Positions 1 to 5,671 of a DNA stretch of 5,671 bases are shown here, one piece after another. Position 1 is the stretch's first letter; every line of letters starts with the position of its first letter. Where the stretch lies: NCBI GenBank assembly GCA_013694495.1, contig JACDCH010000395.1, positions 1-5,671 of the forward strand. Reading direction: 5' to 3'. The DNA comes from Acidimicrobiia bacterium (GTDB lineage: Bacteria; Actinomycetota; Acidimicrobiia; Acidimicrobiales; JACDCH01). The position numbers were made by a program, and so were the translations under genes. Under the pieces are notes generated by a model. That model was given only the letters and a program-made list of their open reading frames with translations. It searched no databases and was not told the DNA's origin.

Positions 1-1155
1 GTAGGCCCGCCGGCGGGCCTCGGCGATGGTGGGCCCGGTGCCGACCACGTCGACGACCCGACCGCCGGCGGTGACGTAGCCGGCGTCGGGACCGACCGCG
101 ACCCCGGCGTGGAACACGGTGACGCCGGGCATCGCCGCGGCTTCGTCGAGCCCGTCGATCAGCCCCCCGGTGCGGGGGTGCTCGGGGTACCCGGGGGCGG
201 CGAGCACGACGCAGACAGCCGCGTCGTCGGCGAACGTCGGGGCCGCCGCACCGCGCAGGTCGCCGGAGGCAGCGGCGGCCAGCAGGTCGGCCAGGTCGGA
301 CGAAAGGCGGGGCAGCACCACCTGGGCCTCGGGGTCGCCGAAGCGGACGTTGTACTCCACGAGCTTCGGGCCCTCGGGCGTCAGCATCAGCCCGGCGTAG
401 AGCGTGCCGCGGTAGTCGATGCCCCGGCGCCGGAGCGCCGCGAGCGTCGGCTCGATGAACCGGTCGAGGACGACGTCGAGGAGCCCGTCGGGCAGCGAGG
501 GCACCGGCGAGTACGCCCCCATCCCGCCGGTGTTCGGGCCGGTGTCGCCGTCGTGGGCCCGCTTGAAGTCCTGGGCCGGGGCGAGGGCCACCGCCCGCTG
601 GCCGTCGCACACGGCCAGCACCGAGAGCTCGGGGCCCGTCATCCCCTCCTCGATCACCACGCAGCGGCCGGCTTCGCCGAACGTCGCCCCCGACAGCTTG
701 GCCCGCACGTCGTCCTCGGCCTCGATGAGCGAGTCGGTCACGAGCACGCCCTTGCCGGCGGCCAGCCCGTCGGTCTTGACCACCCAGGGGCCGGGCTGCG
801 AGCGGAGGAACCCGAGCGCCGGCTCGACCTCGGTGAACGCGCCGTGCCGGGCCGTGGGCACGTCGGCGGCGGCGACGAAGTCCTTCATCCACGCCTTCGA
901 CCCCTCGAGGCGGGCGCCGTCGGCCCCCGGCCCGAAAACGAGTGCGCCCTGGGTCCGGAGGCGGTCGGCGAGGCCGTCGACGAGCGGCTGCTCCGGGCCG
1001 ATGACCACGAGGTCGACGTCGAGCTCCCCGACCGGGGTGGCGGTCGACCCCGGGACGCCCGGCGACCCCGGCGTCACCACGACGTCGGCCGATCGGGACA
1101 GCACATGGGCCAGGGCGTGCTCCCGGCCCCCACTGCCGACGACGGCGACTCGCAT
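1..1155 (-). CDS. purD: Phosphoribosylamine-glycine ligase (GAR synthetase), 3' end cut off by the window
   Basis: Cytosolic ATP-grasp ligase of de novo purine synthesis. It joins 5-phosphoribosylamine and glycine, with ATP hydrolysis, to give glycinamide ribonucleotide. I translated 385 codons without a stop. The N-terminal domain opens MRVAVVGSGGREHAL (GSGGREHAL at 7-15), the nucleotide-site signature of the family. The ATP-grasp core shows VVKTDGLAAGKGV (125-137), GPELSVLA (174-181), PAQDFKRAHDGDTGPNTGGM (193-212) and EYNVRFGDPEAQ (267-278), the metal-binding block. The C-terminal domain runs to AEARRRAY, which aligns near the end of known PurD proteins of about 420-430 residues, so roughly 35-45 residues lie beyond the left edge. 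The ATG at 1155 is chosen because the family begins exactly there. The upstream AGGG (1159-1162) is only three bases away, a weak ribosome site. It lies 194 bases downstream of purA on the same strand and no promoter is obvious, so co-transcription is plausible. Identity is near certain. Confidence 0.97.
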   Translation of the reverse strand, partial: MRVAVVGSGGREHALAHVLSRSADVVVTPGSPGVPGSTATPVGELDVDLVVIGPEQPLVDGLADRLRTQGALVFGPGADGARLEGSKAWMKDFVAAADVPTARHGAFTEVEPALGFLRSQPGPWVVKTDGLAAGKGVLVTDSLIEAEDDVRAKLSGATFGEAGRCVVIEEGMTGPELSVLAVCDGQRAVALAPAQDFKRAHDGDTGPNTGGMGAYSPVPSLPDGLLDVVLDRFIEPTLAALRRRGIDYRGTLYAGLMLTPEGPKLVEYNVRFGDPEAQVVLPRLSSDLADLLAAAASGDLRGAAAPTFADDAAVCVVLAAPGYPEHPRTGGLIDGLDEAAAMPGVTVFHAGVAVGPDAGYVTAGGRVVDVVGTGPTIAEARRRAY

Positions 1156-1258
1156 CAGCCCTGAGCGGCGCCGTCGGCGATGGAACCTCGCCGAGCCGCG
1201 TGGATCCGGCCGGAGGCGCTGGGGGTCTGGGGGCGGCGCCCAGGAATCGGCCCCAGGG

Positions 1259-1301
1259 CGACGAAGTCGGCCGAGGACCGGTACCGCCCCGACGAAGTCG
1301 G
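1259..1301. repeat. Two 12-base direct repeats, 31 bases apart
   Basis: CGACGAAGTCGG occurs at 1259-1270 and again at 1290-1301. Each copy is itself a small dyad, CGAC-GAA-GTCG, which could form a four-pair hairpin on either strand. The spacing of 31 bases is about three helical turns, so paired protein sites are conceivable. Two copies of a 12-mer made of common GC-rich words can also arise by chance or local duplication. No function is claimed. Confidence 0.45.
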
Positions 1302-1309
1302 GTCCGCAC

Positions 1310-1347
1310 GTCTCGACCGAACGGAGCGAAGCGAGAGAGGTCGAAAC
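1310..1347 (-). terminator. Stem-loop just after the purA stop codon, possible terminator or RNA-processing element
   Basis: On the minus strand, beginning three bases after the purA TAG, the arms GTTTCGACC (1347-1339) and GGTCGAGAC (1318-1310) pair over nine positions around a 20-base loop. One pair is a G-U wobble in the minus-strand RNA but would be a C-A mismatch in plus-strand RNA, so the structure fits transcripts in the direction of purA. The loop carries a purine/pyrimidine-skewed CTCGCTTCGCTC block. No T-run follows, so it is not a classical intrinsic terminator. It may act as a weak terminator, a 3'-end stabiliser, or be a copy of a dispersed repeat. Confidence 0.5.
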
Positions 1348-1349
1348 CA

Positions 1350-2624
1350 CTAGAGCGCCACGGTCTGCAGGCGCTCGGGGCCGACGCCCACGTAGCTCAC
1401 CGCGACGCCGGCCCGCTCGCCGAGGAACAGCACGTAGTCCCGGGCAGCCGCCGGCAGCTCCGCGAGCGTGCGGGCGTCGCCGATGTCGGTGCCCCAGCCC
1501 GGCAGCTCCTCGTACACCGGCACGGCCTTGTGCAGGTCGGACTGGTGGTAGGGCATGTGCTCGACCCGGGTGCCGTCGACGTCGTAGGCGACGCACACCT
1601 TGATCGTCTCGAGCGGCGACAGGATGTCGAGCTTCGTGACAAAGATGTCGGTGAGGCTGTTGAGTCGCACGGCGTGGCGCAGCATCACGAGGTCGAACCA
1701 GCCGGCCCGGCGGCGGCGTCCGGTGTTGGTGCCGAACTCGTGGCCCCGGTCGATGAGGCCGTCGCCGACCTCGTCGAACAGCTCGGTGGGGAACGGTCCG
1801 GAGCCGACCCGGGTCAGGTACGCCTTCGTCACGCCGATGACCCGGTCGACGTGGCGGGGCCCGATGCCGGCGCCGGCGCAGACGCCGCCGGCCACCGGGT
1901 TCGACGACGTCACGAAGGGATAGGTGCCGTGGTCGAGGTCGAGGAACGTGGCCTGGGCGCCCTCGAACATGACGTCCTGGCCGGCCTCGAGGGCCTCGTG
2001 CACGAGGTTCACCGAGTCGACGATGCGGGGTTCGAGGGCGGGGGCGATCTCGCCGAGGTACAGGTCGCAGATCTCGTCGGCCGTCGGGGCGAGGCGGTTG
2101 TAGACCTTGGCGAGGATGGCGGCCTTGTTGGCCAGCACGACCTCGAGCTTCTCCCGGAAGATCTTGGGATCGAGCAGGTCCTGCACCCGGAGCCCGACCC
2201 GGAGGGCCTTGTCGGCGTAGGCCGGCCCGATGCCGCCCTTGGTGGTGCCGAGCTTGGCCTTGCCCAGGTGGCGCTCGAACAGCACGTCCATCTCCCGGTG
2301 GTACGGGAGGATGAGGTGGGCGTTCCCCGACACGACGAGGTTGTCGGTGGCGATCCCCTGGGCCTCGAGGGTGGCCAGCTCCCCGAGCAGGATCGTGGGG
2401 TCGACGACGACGCCGTTGCCGATCACGTTGCGCACCTCGGGGTGGAGGATGCCGGACGGCACGAGCCGCACGGCGAACGTGCGCTCCCCCACCACGAGCG
2501 TGTGCCCGGCGTTGTGGCCGCCCTGGTAGCGCACCACCATGTCCATCTCGCCGGCGAGGATGTCGGTGAGCTTGCCCTTGCCCTCGTCGCCCCACTGGGT
2601 CCCCAACACGACGGTCGCAGGCAC
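1350..2624 (-). CDS. purA: Adenylosuccinate synthetase
   Basis: Cytosolic GTP-dependent enzyme that converts IMP and aspartate to adenylosuccinate, the first committed step to AMP. It is 424 residues long, normal for the family (about 425-430). The P-loop with the catalytic Asp is QWGDEGKGK (10-18, D13). GGHNAGHT (35-42) holds catalytic His41. The IMP-binding blocks are GTTKGGIGPAYADK (126-139) and EGAQATFLDLDHGTYPFVTS (221-240). TGRRRRAGWFD (301-311) is the loop that contacts aspartate and GTP. TKLD (330-333) is the guanine-recognition motif. YEELPGWGTDI lies at 371-381. The GTG at 2624 is chosen because PurA proteins begin Met-Pro-Ala a few residues before the P-loop. The frame is open for 39 more codons to an ATG at 2741, but that extension is Arg/Pro-rich, has no family counterpart and runs into the end of clpB. 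A TAGGGT box seven bases before the GTG and the lack of a good ribosome site suggest a leaderless message. It lies 57 bases after clpB and 194 before purD. Confidence 0.98.
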   Translation of the reverse strand: MPATVVLGTQWGDEGKGKLTDILAGEMDMVVRYQGGHNAGHTLVVGERTFAVRLVPSGILHPEVRNVIGNGVVVDPTILLGELATLEAQGIATDNLVVSGNAHLILPYHREMDVLFERHLGKAKLGTTKGGIGPAYADKALRVGLRVQDLLDPKIFREKLEVVLANKAAILAKVYNRLAPTADEICDLYLGEIAPALEPRIVDSVNLVHEALEAGQDVMFEGAQATFLDLDHGTYPFVTSSNPVAGGVCAGAGIGPRHVDRVIGVTKAYLTRVGSGPFPTELFDEVGDGLIDRGHEFGTNTGRRRRAGWFDLVMLRHAVRLNSLTDIFVTKLDILSPLETIKVCVAYDVDGTRVEHMPYHQSDLHKAVPVYEELPGWGTDIGDARTLAELPAAARDYVLFLGERAGVAVSYVGVGPERLQTVAL

Positions 2625-2626
2625 TG

Positions 2627-2645
2627 GCCCGACCCTACATCGGGC
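2627..2645 (-). promoter_or_regulatory. Inverted repeat enclosing a putative purA -10 box (TAGGGT)
   Basis: On the minus strand, GCCCGA (2645-2640) and TCGGGC (2632-2627) form a perfect six-base inverted repeat around TGTAGGG. Within and beside its centre lies TAGGGT (2637-2632), which fits the actinobacterial -10 pattern TANNNT. Seven bases separate it from the purA GTG, the spacing seen for leaderless transcripts that begin at the start codon. The palindrome could be a repressor site over the promoter or an RNA hairpin at the end of clpB. No -35 hexamer stands out. The -10 call is inference from pattern and position only. Confidence 0.45.
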
Positions 2646-2673
2646 CCCGAAACCGGCTCGGACCCGGTCGGGG
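2645..2673 (-). terminator. Stem-loop downstream of clpB, terminator-like
   Basis: On the minus strand, nine bases after the clpB TGA, CCCCGACCGG (2673-2664) pairs with CCGG (2656-2653) and TCGGGG (2650-2645), giving ten base pairs with a two-T bulge and a seven-base loop (GTCCGAG). There is no U-tract behind it, as is common for stem-loop terminators in GC-rich actinobacteria. It could end the clpB message or weaken read-through into purA, which would fit purA having its own promoter in the next 20 bases. Confidence 0.5.
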
Positions 2674-2682
2674 CGGCGGGCC

Positions 2683-5193
2683 TCAGGCCGGCGGTTCGGC
2701 GGCCCGCACGGCGGTCGAGACCACCAGCTCGCCGTCGGCACCGACGTCGACCCGCGCGCCCCCGCCGTCGGTCAGCGCGCCGTCGAGCAACGCCCGGGCG
2801 AGGAGGTCGGAGAGCTCCCGCTGGAGGACCCGTTTGAGGGGCCGGGCGCCGAAGTCGGGGTCGTAACCGAGGTCGGCCAGCTTCTCACGAGCGCCGGGCG
2901 TCACCTCGAGGGAGATCCGGCGGTCGGCCAGCCGGCGCTCGAGGTGACCGAGCTGGATGTCGACGATCCTCGTCAGGTCCTCGCGGGAGAGCGAGCGGAA
3001 GCGCACGAACTCGTCGACGCGGTTGACGAACTCGGGCCGGAAGAAGGTCATAGGGTCGCCGGGCAGGTTCGAGGTCATGATCAGGACGACGTTCGTGAAG
3101 TCGACCGTCCGGCCCTGACCGTCGGTGAGCCGGCCGTCGTCGAGGAGCTGGAGGAGGATGTTGAAGACCTCGGGGTGGGCCTTCTCGATCTCGTCGAGGA
3201 GCACGACGGCATAGGGGCGCCGGCGGACGGCCTCGGTGAGCTGGCCGCCCTCGTCGTAGCCGACGTAGCCCGGAGGCGCCCCGACCAGGCGCGACGTGCT
3301 GTGCTTCTCCTGGTACTCGCTCATGTCGATGCGGACCATGGCCCGCTCGTCGTCAAAGAGGAAGGCGGCGAGGGTGCGGGCCAGCTCGGTCTTGCCGACG
3401 CCGGTGGGGCCGAGGAAGAGGAACGAGCCGATCGGGCGGTGGGGGTCGGACAGCCCGGCCCGGCTGCGGCGGATGGCGTTGGCCACCGCCTCGACGGCGT
3501 GGGGCTGCCCCACGACGCGCTCGGTCAGCACCTCCTCGAGGCGCAGCAGCTTCTGCATCTCGCCTTCCATGAGGCGGGAGACGGGCACGCCGGTCCACTT
3601 GGAGACGACCTCGGCCACGTCCTCCTCATCGACCTCCTCCTTCAGCATCCGCAGGGTGGCCTGGAGCTCGTCGAGCCGGACGCTGGCCTCCTCAACCTTG
3701 CGCTCGAGCTCGGGGATCACGCCGTAGCGGATCTCGGCGGCCTTCTCGAGGTCGACCTCACGCTCGATCTCGGCTCGGCGGGACTCGAGCTCCTCCTTGA
3801 GGGCCCTGATGGAGGTGATGGCCTGCTTCTCTGACTGCCAGTGGGCGACCATGCCGGCCTTCTGCTCCTGGAGCTCGGCCAGCTCGCGGTTGATGGCCAC
3901 GAGTCGTTCCTTCGAGGGGGCGTCGGTCTCCTTGGCCAGGGCCACGCGCTCGATCTCGAGCTGGCGGATGCGGCGCTCGACGACGTCGATCTCCGTCGGC
4001 ATCGAATCGATCTCGATGCGCAGCTTGCTGGCGGCCTCGTCAACGAGGTCGATGGCCTTGTCCGGCAGGAACCGGCCGGTGAGGTAGCGGTCGGACAGCA
4101 CGGCGGCGGCGACGAGAGCGGCGTCCTGGATGCGGACGCCGTGGTGCACCTCGTAGCGCTCCTTCAGGCCCCGGAGGATGGCGATGGTGTCCTGGACCGA
4201 CGGCTGGTCGACGTAGACCGGCTGGAACCGCCGCTCGAGGGCGGCGTCCTTCTCGATGTTCTGGCGGTACTCGTCGAGCGTGGTGGCCCCGACCAGGCGG
4301 AGCTCCCCCCGGGCCAGCATCGGCTTGATCATGTTGCCGGCGTCCATCGCGCCCTCGGCCTTGCCGGCGCCGACGATGGTGTGCAGCTCGTCGATGAACG
4401 TGATGATGTCGCCGGCGGCGTCGGTGATCTCCTTGAGGACGGCCTTCAACCGCTCCTCGAACTCGCCCCGGTACTTGGCGCCGGCGACCATGGAGGACAG
4501 GTCGAGGCTGATGAGCCGGCGGCCCTTGAGGCCCTCAGGCACGTCGCCCTCGACGATGCGACGGGCGAGGCCCTCGACGATGGCTGTCTTGCCCACGCCG
4601 GGCTCGCCGATCAGCACCGGGTTGTTCTTCCGGCGGCGGGACAGCACCTGGATCACCCTGCGGATCTCCTCGTCGCGCCCGATGACGGGGTCGAGCCGGC
4701 CCTGGCGGGCTTCCTCGGTGAGGTCCCGTCCGTACTTCTCCAGGGCCTGGAACGTCTCCTCCGGGTTCTGCGACGTCACCTTGTGCGACCCCCGCACCTC
4801 CTTCAGCGCCGCCAGCAGCTCCTCGGTGCCGACGCCGACCTTGGCCGAGAGGGCGATGAGCAGGTGCTCGGTGGAGACATACTCGTCGCCCATGTCGGCT
4901 TTGGCCCGGTCGGCGGCCTCCATGGTGGCCACGAGCTCCCGACCGATGCGGGTGTCGCTGCCGTAGGCCTTGGGCAGGCGGGCGACGGCCTCGTCGGCTG
5001 CGTTGCGCAGCGCGAGGGGCTGGCGGCCGGCCCGGTTGAGCACCGGCAGCACGACGCCGTCCTCCTGGCGCAGGAGTGCGGCCAGCAGGTGGTCGGGGGT
5101 CGCTTCGGGGTTGCTGTTGGACTTGGCGGCGTCGGTCGCCGCCGTGAAGGCCTCCTGCGTCTTGATCGTCCAGCGGTTCGGGTCCAGTGCCAT
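2683..5193 (-). CDS. clpB: ATP-dependent protein disaggregase ClpB (Hsp100)
   Basis: Cytosolic hexameric AAA+ chaperone that, with DnaK/DnaJ/GrpE, threads aggregated proteins through its central pore. It is 836 residues long. The N-domain with two Clp repeats lies at 1-145 (ATPDHLLAALL 31-41, VSTEHLLIALS 106-116). AAA1 has Walker A GEPGVGKT (196-203), pore loop KYRGEFEER (240-248, Tyr241), Walker B FIDELH (266-271) and Arg fingers in ALERRFQ (318-324). The coiled-coil M-domain at about 395-515, which binds DnaK, separates ClpB from ClpA and ClpX. AAA2 has Walker A GPTGVGKT (595-602), pore loop APPGYVGY (639-646, Tyr643), Walker B VVLLDEIEKAH (663-673), sensor 1 TSN (707-709), Arg finger Arg725 and sensor 2 GARP (782-785). 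All catalytic residues are present. The segment between sensor 1 and FRPEFVNR is short (PGDPMTF), about nine residues less than I recall for Mycobacterium ClpB. No ClpP-docking IGL/IGF loop is seen. The ATG at 5193 gives the standard family start. An HspR-type operator and -10 box lie just upstream. Confidence 0.98.
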   Translation of the reverse strand: MALDPNRWTIKTQEAFTAATDAAKSNSNPEATPDHLLAALLRQEDGVVLPVLNRAGRQPLALRNAADEAVARLPKAYGSDTRIGRELVATMEAADRAKADMGDEYVSTEHLLIALSAKVGVGTEELLAALKEVRGSHKVTSQNPEETFQALEKYGRDLTEEARQGRLDPVIGRDEEIRRVIQVLSRRRKNNPVLIGEPGVGKTAIVEGLARRIVEGDVPEGLKGRRLISLDLSSMVAGAKYRGEFEERLKAVLKEITDAAGDIITFIDELHTIVGAGKAEGAMDAGNMIKPMLARGELRLVGATTLDEYRQNIEKDAALERRFQPVYVDQPSVQDTIAILRGLKERYEVHHGVRIQDAALVAAAVLSDRYLTGRFLPDKAIDLVDEAASKLRIEIDSMPTEIDVVERRIRQLEIERVALAKETDAPSKERLVAINRELAELQEQKAGMVAHWQSEKQAITSIRALKEELESRRAEIEREVDLEKAAEIRYGVIPELERKVEEASVRLDELQATLRMLKEEVDEEDVAEVVSKWTGVPVSRLMEGEMQKLLRLEEVLTERVVGQPHAVEAVANAIRRSRAGLSDPHRPIGSFLFLGPTGVGKTELARTLAAFLFDDERAMVRIDMSEYQEKHSTSRLVGAPPGYVGYDEGGQLTEAVRRRPYAVVLLDEIEKAHPEVFNILLQLLDDGRLTDGQGRTVDFTNVVLIMTSNLPGDPMTFFRPEFVNRVDEFVRFRSLSREDLTRIVDIQLGHLERRLADRRISLEVTPGAREKLADLGYDPDFGARPLKRVLQRELSDLLARALLDGALTDGGGARVDVGADGELVVSTAVRAAEPPA

Positions 5194-5203
5194 GGTGCAG
5201 GCG

Positions 5204-5209
5204 ATCCTA
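5204..5209 (-). promoter_or_regulatory. Putative clpB -10 box (TAGGAT)
   Basis: On the minus strand TAGGAT (5209-5204) matches the TANNNT pattern and sits ten bases before the clpB ATG, so transcription would begin three or four bases before the start codon or at it. The same bases contain AGGA, which could instead be a Shine-Dalgarno with a long (11-base) spacing. The two readings exclude each other for one transcript. The repressor-like inverted repeat just upstream covers the place where a -35 element would lie, which favours the promoter reading. Confidence 0.5.
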
Positions 5210-5225
5210 ACGTGCGCGCAGGGAA

Positions 5226-5246
5226 GTTGATGGTCGAAGACTCAAG
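5226..5246 (-). promoter_or_regulatory. HAIR-like operator (HspR-associated inverted repeat) for clpB
   Basis: On the minus strand the left arm CTTGAGT (5246-5240) matches the published HAIR consensus CTTGAGT-N7-ACTCAAG at all seven positions. After exactly seven bases, the right arm CATCAAC (5232-5226) matches four of seven, including the core TCAA, for 11 of 14 overall. HspR is the MerR-family repressor of dnaK and clpB in Streptomyces and Mycobacterium. The right arm lies 16 bases upstream of TAGGAT, over the expected -35 region, as expected for a repressor that blocks RNA polymerase. The left arm contains the TGA stop (5244-5242) of the upstream gene. The hspR gene itself is not in this window. 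Confidence 0.75.
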
Positions 5247-5671
5247 TTTTGAAGCCGATCGCCGCGGCCAGCCGCTCGACCTCCGCCGCCGTCGAGGCGG
5301 GGTCCCAGCCGGCGCCGACGAGGGCGGCCTCGGCCTGCTCGACCACGTACGCCTGCGCCGTGCGCTTGAGGCGGGCGGCGGCTTCGGGCGCGAACCCGAG
5401 GCCGGCGGCAGCGGCGTCGAGCACCGCCACCTCACCCTCGCCGAGGGCCTCGTCGGTGACGGCGACCACCCAGCCGAGGAGCAGGATCGTCTCCTTCACC
5501 GCCGTCGTGCTCCCCGCCGACGCCAGCTCGAAGTGCCCGGGCGGCCCCAGGGCGGCGGTGGCATCGAGCTCGAAGCCGGGGGCGAGGCCGGCGAACACCC
5601 CCCGCTCGTGGTCACCGGCGCCGCCGTCGCCGGTGATCACCGCCGCCAGGATGCGGGCCACCACGCTGCGG
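5242..5671 (-). CDS. Protein of uncertain function with TerB-like features, 5' end cut off
   Basis: The 142 visible residues run off the right edge in an open frame. A GTG at 5664 could be the start, but the absence of an upstream stop in the window leaves this undecided. The protein is small, Ala/Gly-rich, acidic, with no signal peptide or membrane segment in view. Two stretches look alike: AAVITGDGGAGDHERGVFAGLA (roughly 9-30) and VVAVTDEALGEGEVAVLDAAAAGLGF (roughly 68-93). Both resemble the helical pattern 'hydrophobic helix, Asp/Gly-rich turn, acidic residue, hydrophobic helix' of TerB and DjlA N-terminal domains. Between them is a helix around KETILLLGW (59-67). I therefore suggest a TerB-like helical protein, but no catalytic motif is visible and the family match is from memory. 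It ends GFKT-TGA, with the stop inside the clpB operator, and the 48 bases to clpB hold that gene's own promoter. The reading frame is well supported by codon use; the function is not. Confidence 0.6.
   Translation of the reverse strand, partial: RSVVARILAAVITGDGGAGDHERGVFAGLAPGFELDATAALGPPGHFELASAGSTTAVKETILLLGWVVAVTDEALGEGEVAVLDAAAAGLGFAPEAAARLKRTAQAYVVEQAEAALVGAGWDPASTAAEVERLAAAIGFKT

Larger units (their letters stand above)
1156..1349. other. purA-purD intergenic gap (194 bases)
   Basis: No gene is supported here. Working from the purA side, it contains a stem-loop (1310-1347), two copies of a 12-base direct repeat (1259-1270 and 1290-1301), a GC-rich dyad CTGGGG/CCCCAG (1227-1232 and 1251-1256) that competes with a shorter CTGGG/CCCAG hairpin (1227-1243), and the 10-base palindrome TCCGGCCGGA (1205-1214). 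I find no TANNNT -10 box close to the purD start and only a weak Shine-Dalgarno. The minus-strand frame of purA stays open for 64 codons after its TAG and ends at a TGA overlapping the purD ATG. It has no ATG or GTG start and no recognisable protein sequence, so it is not called. Confidence 0.6.

Noticed and set aside
1155..1349. A 64-codon continuation of the purA frame beyond its TAG, ending at a TGA that overlaps the purD ATG
   Set aside because: It has no ATG or GTG, is rich in Arg/Ser/Pro/Gly, and PurA already ends at the usual length. An open frame of this size is common by chance at this GC content.
2625..2741. An N-terminal extension of purA to an ATG at 2741
   Set aside because: The 39 extra residues are Arg/Pro-rich, unlike any PurA, overlap the clpB 3' end and cross its stem-loop. 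The GTG at 2624 matches the family start.
1200..2837. A 545-codon open frame on the plus strand opposite purA and the end of clpB
   Set aside because: It lies antisense to two well-recognised genes. Its His/Val/Glu/Gly-rich product has no recognisable domain, and such mirror frames are expected in GC-rich coding DNA.
2539..3834. A 431-codon plus-strand frame, and similar plus-strand frames at 109-1164, 419-1603 and 4256-4966
   Set aside because: All are shadows of purD, purA or clpB, with compositions set by the codon bias of the opposite strand and no plausible start region.
4803..5435. A 210-codon minus-strand frame bridging clpB and the upstream gene
   Set aside because: It runs in another frame through the conserved clpB N-domain and the promoter region and encodes an Arg/Ser/Pro-rich low-complexity product, typical of a frame shadow.
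1..5671. A CRISPR array, tRNA, transposon, defence or biosynthetic cassette
   Set aside because: I looked on both strands and saw no spaced repeats, clover-leaf, terminal inverted repeats with a transposase, or accessory-type genes. The window is housekeeping sequence.

Overview
The window is a GC-rich stretch (about 70% GC by eye), densely coding, with every gene on the minus strand. Read in transcription order (right to left) it holds the 3' part of a small protein of uncertain function with TerB-like features, the disaggregase gene clpB, the purine gene purA (adenylosuccinate synthetase), and the purine gene purD (GAR synthetase), whose last codons run off the left edge. High GC, a GTG start for purA, an actinobacterial type of PurA (EGAQAT, TSSNP and TGRRRR blocks) and a HAIR-type heat-shock operator in front of clpB all point to an actinobacterium. 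An Acidimicrobiia-like lineage is my guess from overall resemblance and is not proven here.

Layout: 5242-5671 partial upstream gene; 5194-5241 short gap with the clpB control region (HspR-type inverted repeat plus a TAGGAT -10 box); 2683-5193 clpB; 2625-2682 a 58-base gap filled by two back-to-back inverted repeats, one terminator-like behind clpB and one enclosing a TAGGGT box seven bases before the purA GTG; 1350-2624 purA; 1156-1349 a 194-base gap with a strand-specific stem-loop just after the purA stop, a pair of 12-base direct repeats and GC-rich dyads; 1-1155 purD.

Functionally, PurD and PurA act at an early step of de novo purine synthesis and at the first committed step from IMP to AMP, so they form a natural pair, possibly co-transcribed. 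ClpB works with DnaK/DnaJ/GrpE to rescue aggregated proteins and appears to have its own stress-controlled promoter. These are housekeeping genes. I see no mobile element, CRISPR array, tRNA, rRNA or defence cassette. The most informative signals lie in the three intergenic gaps, not in a new multi-gene system.
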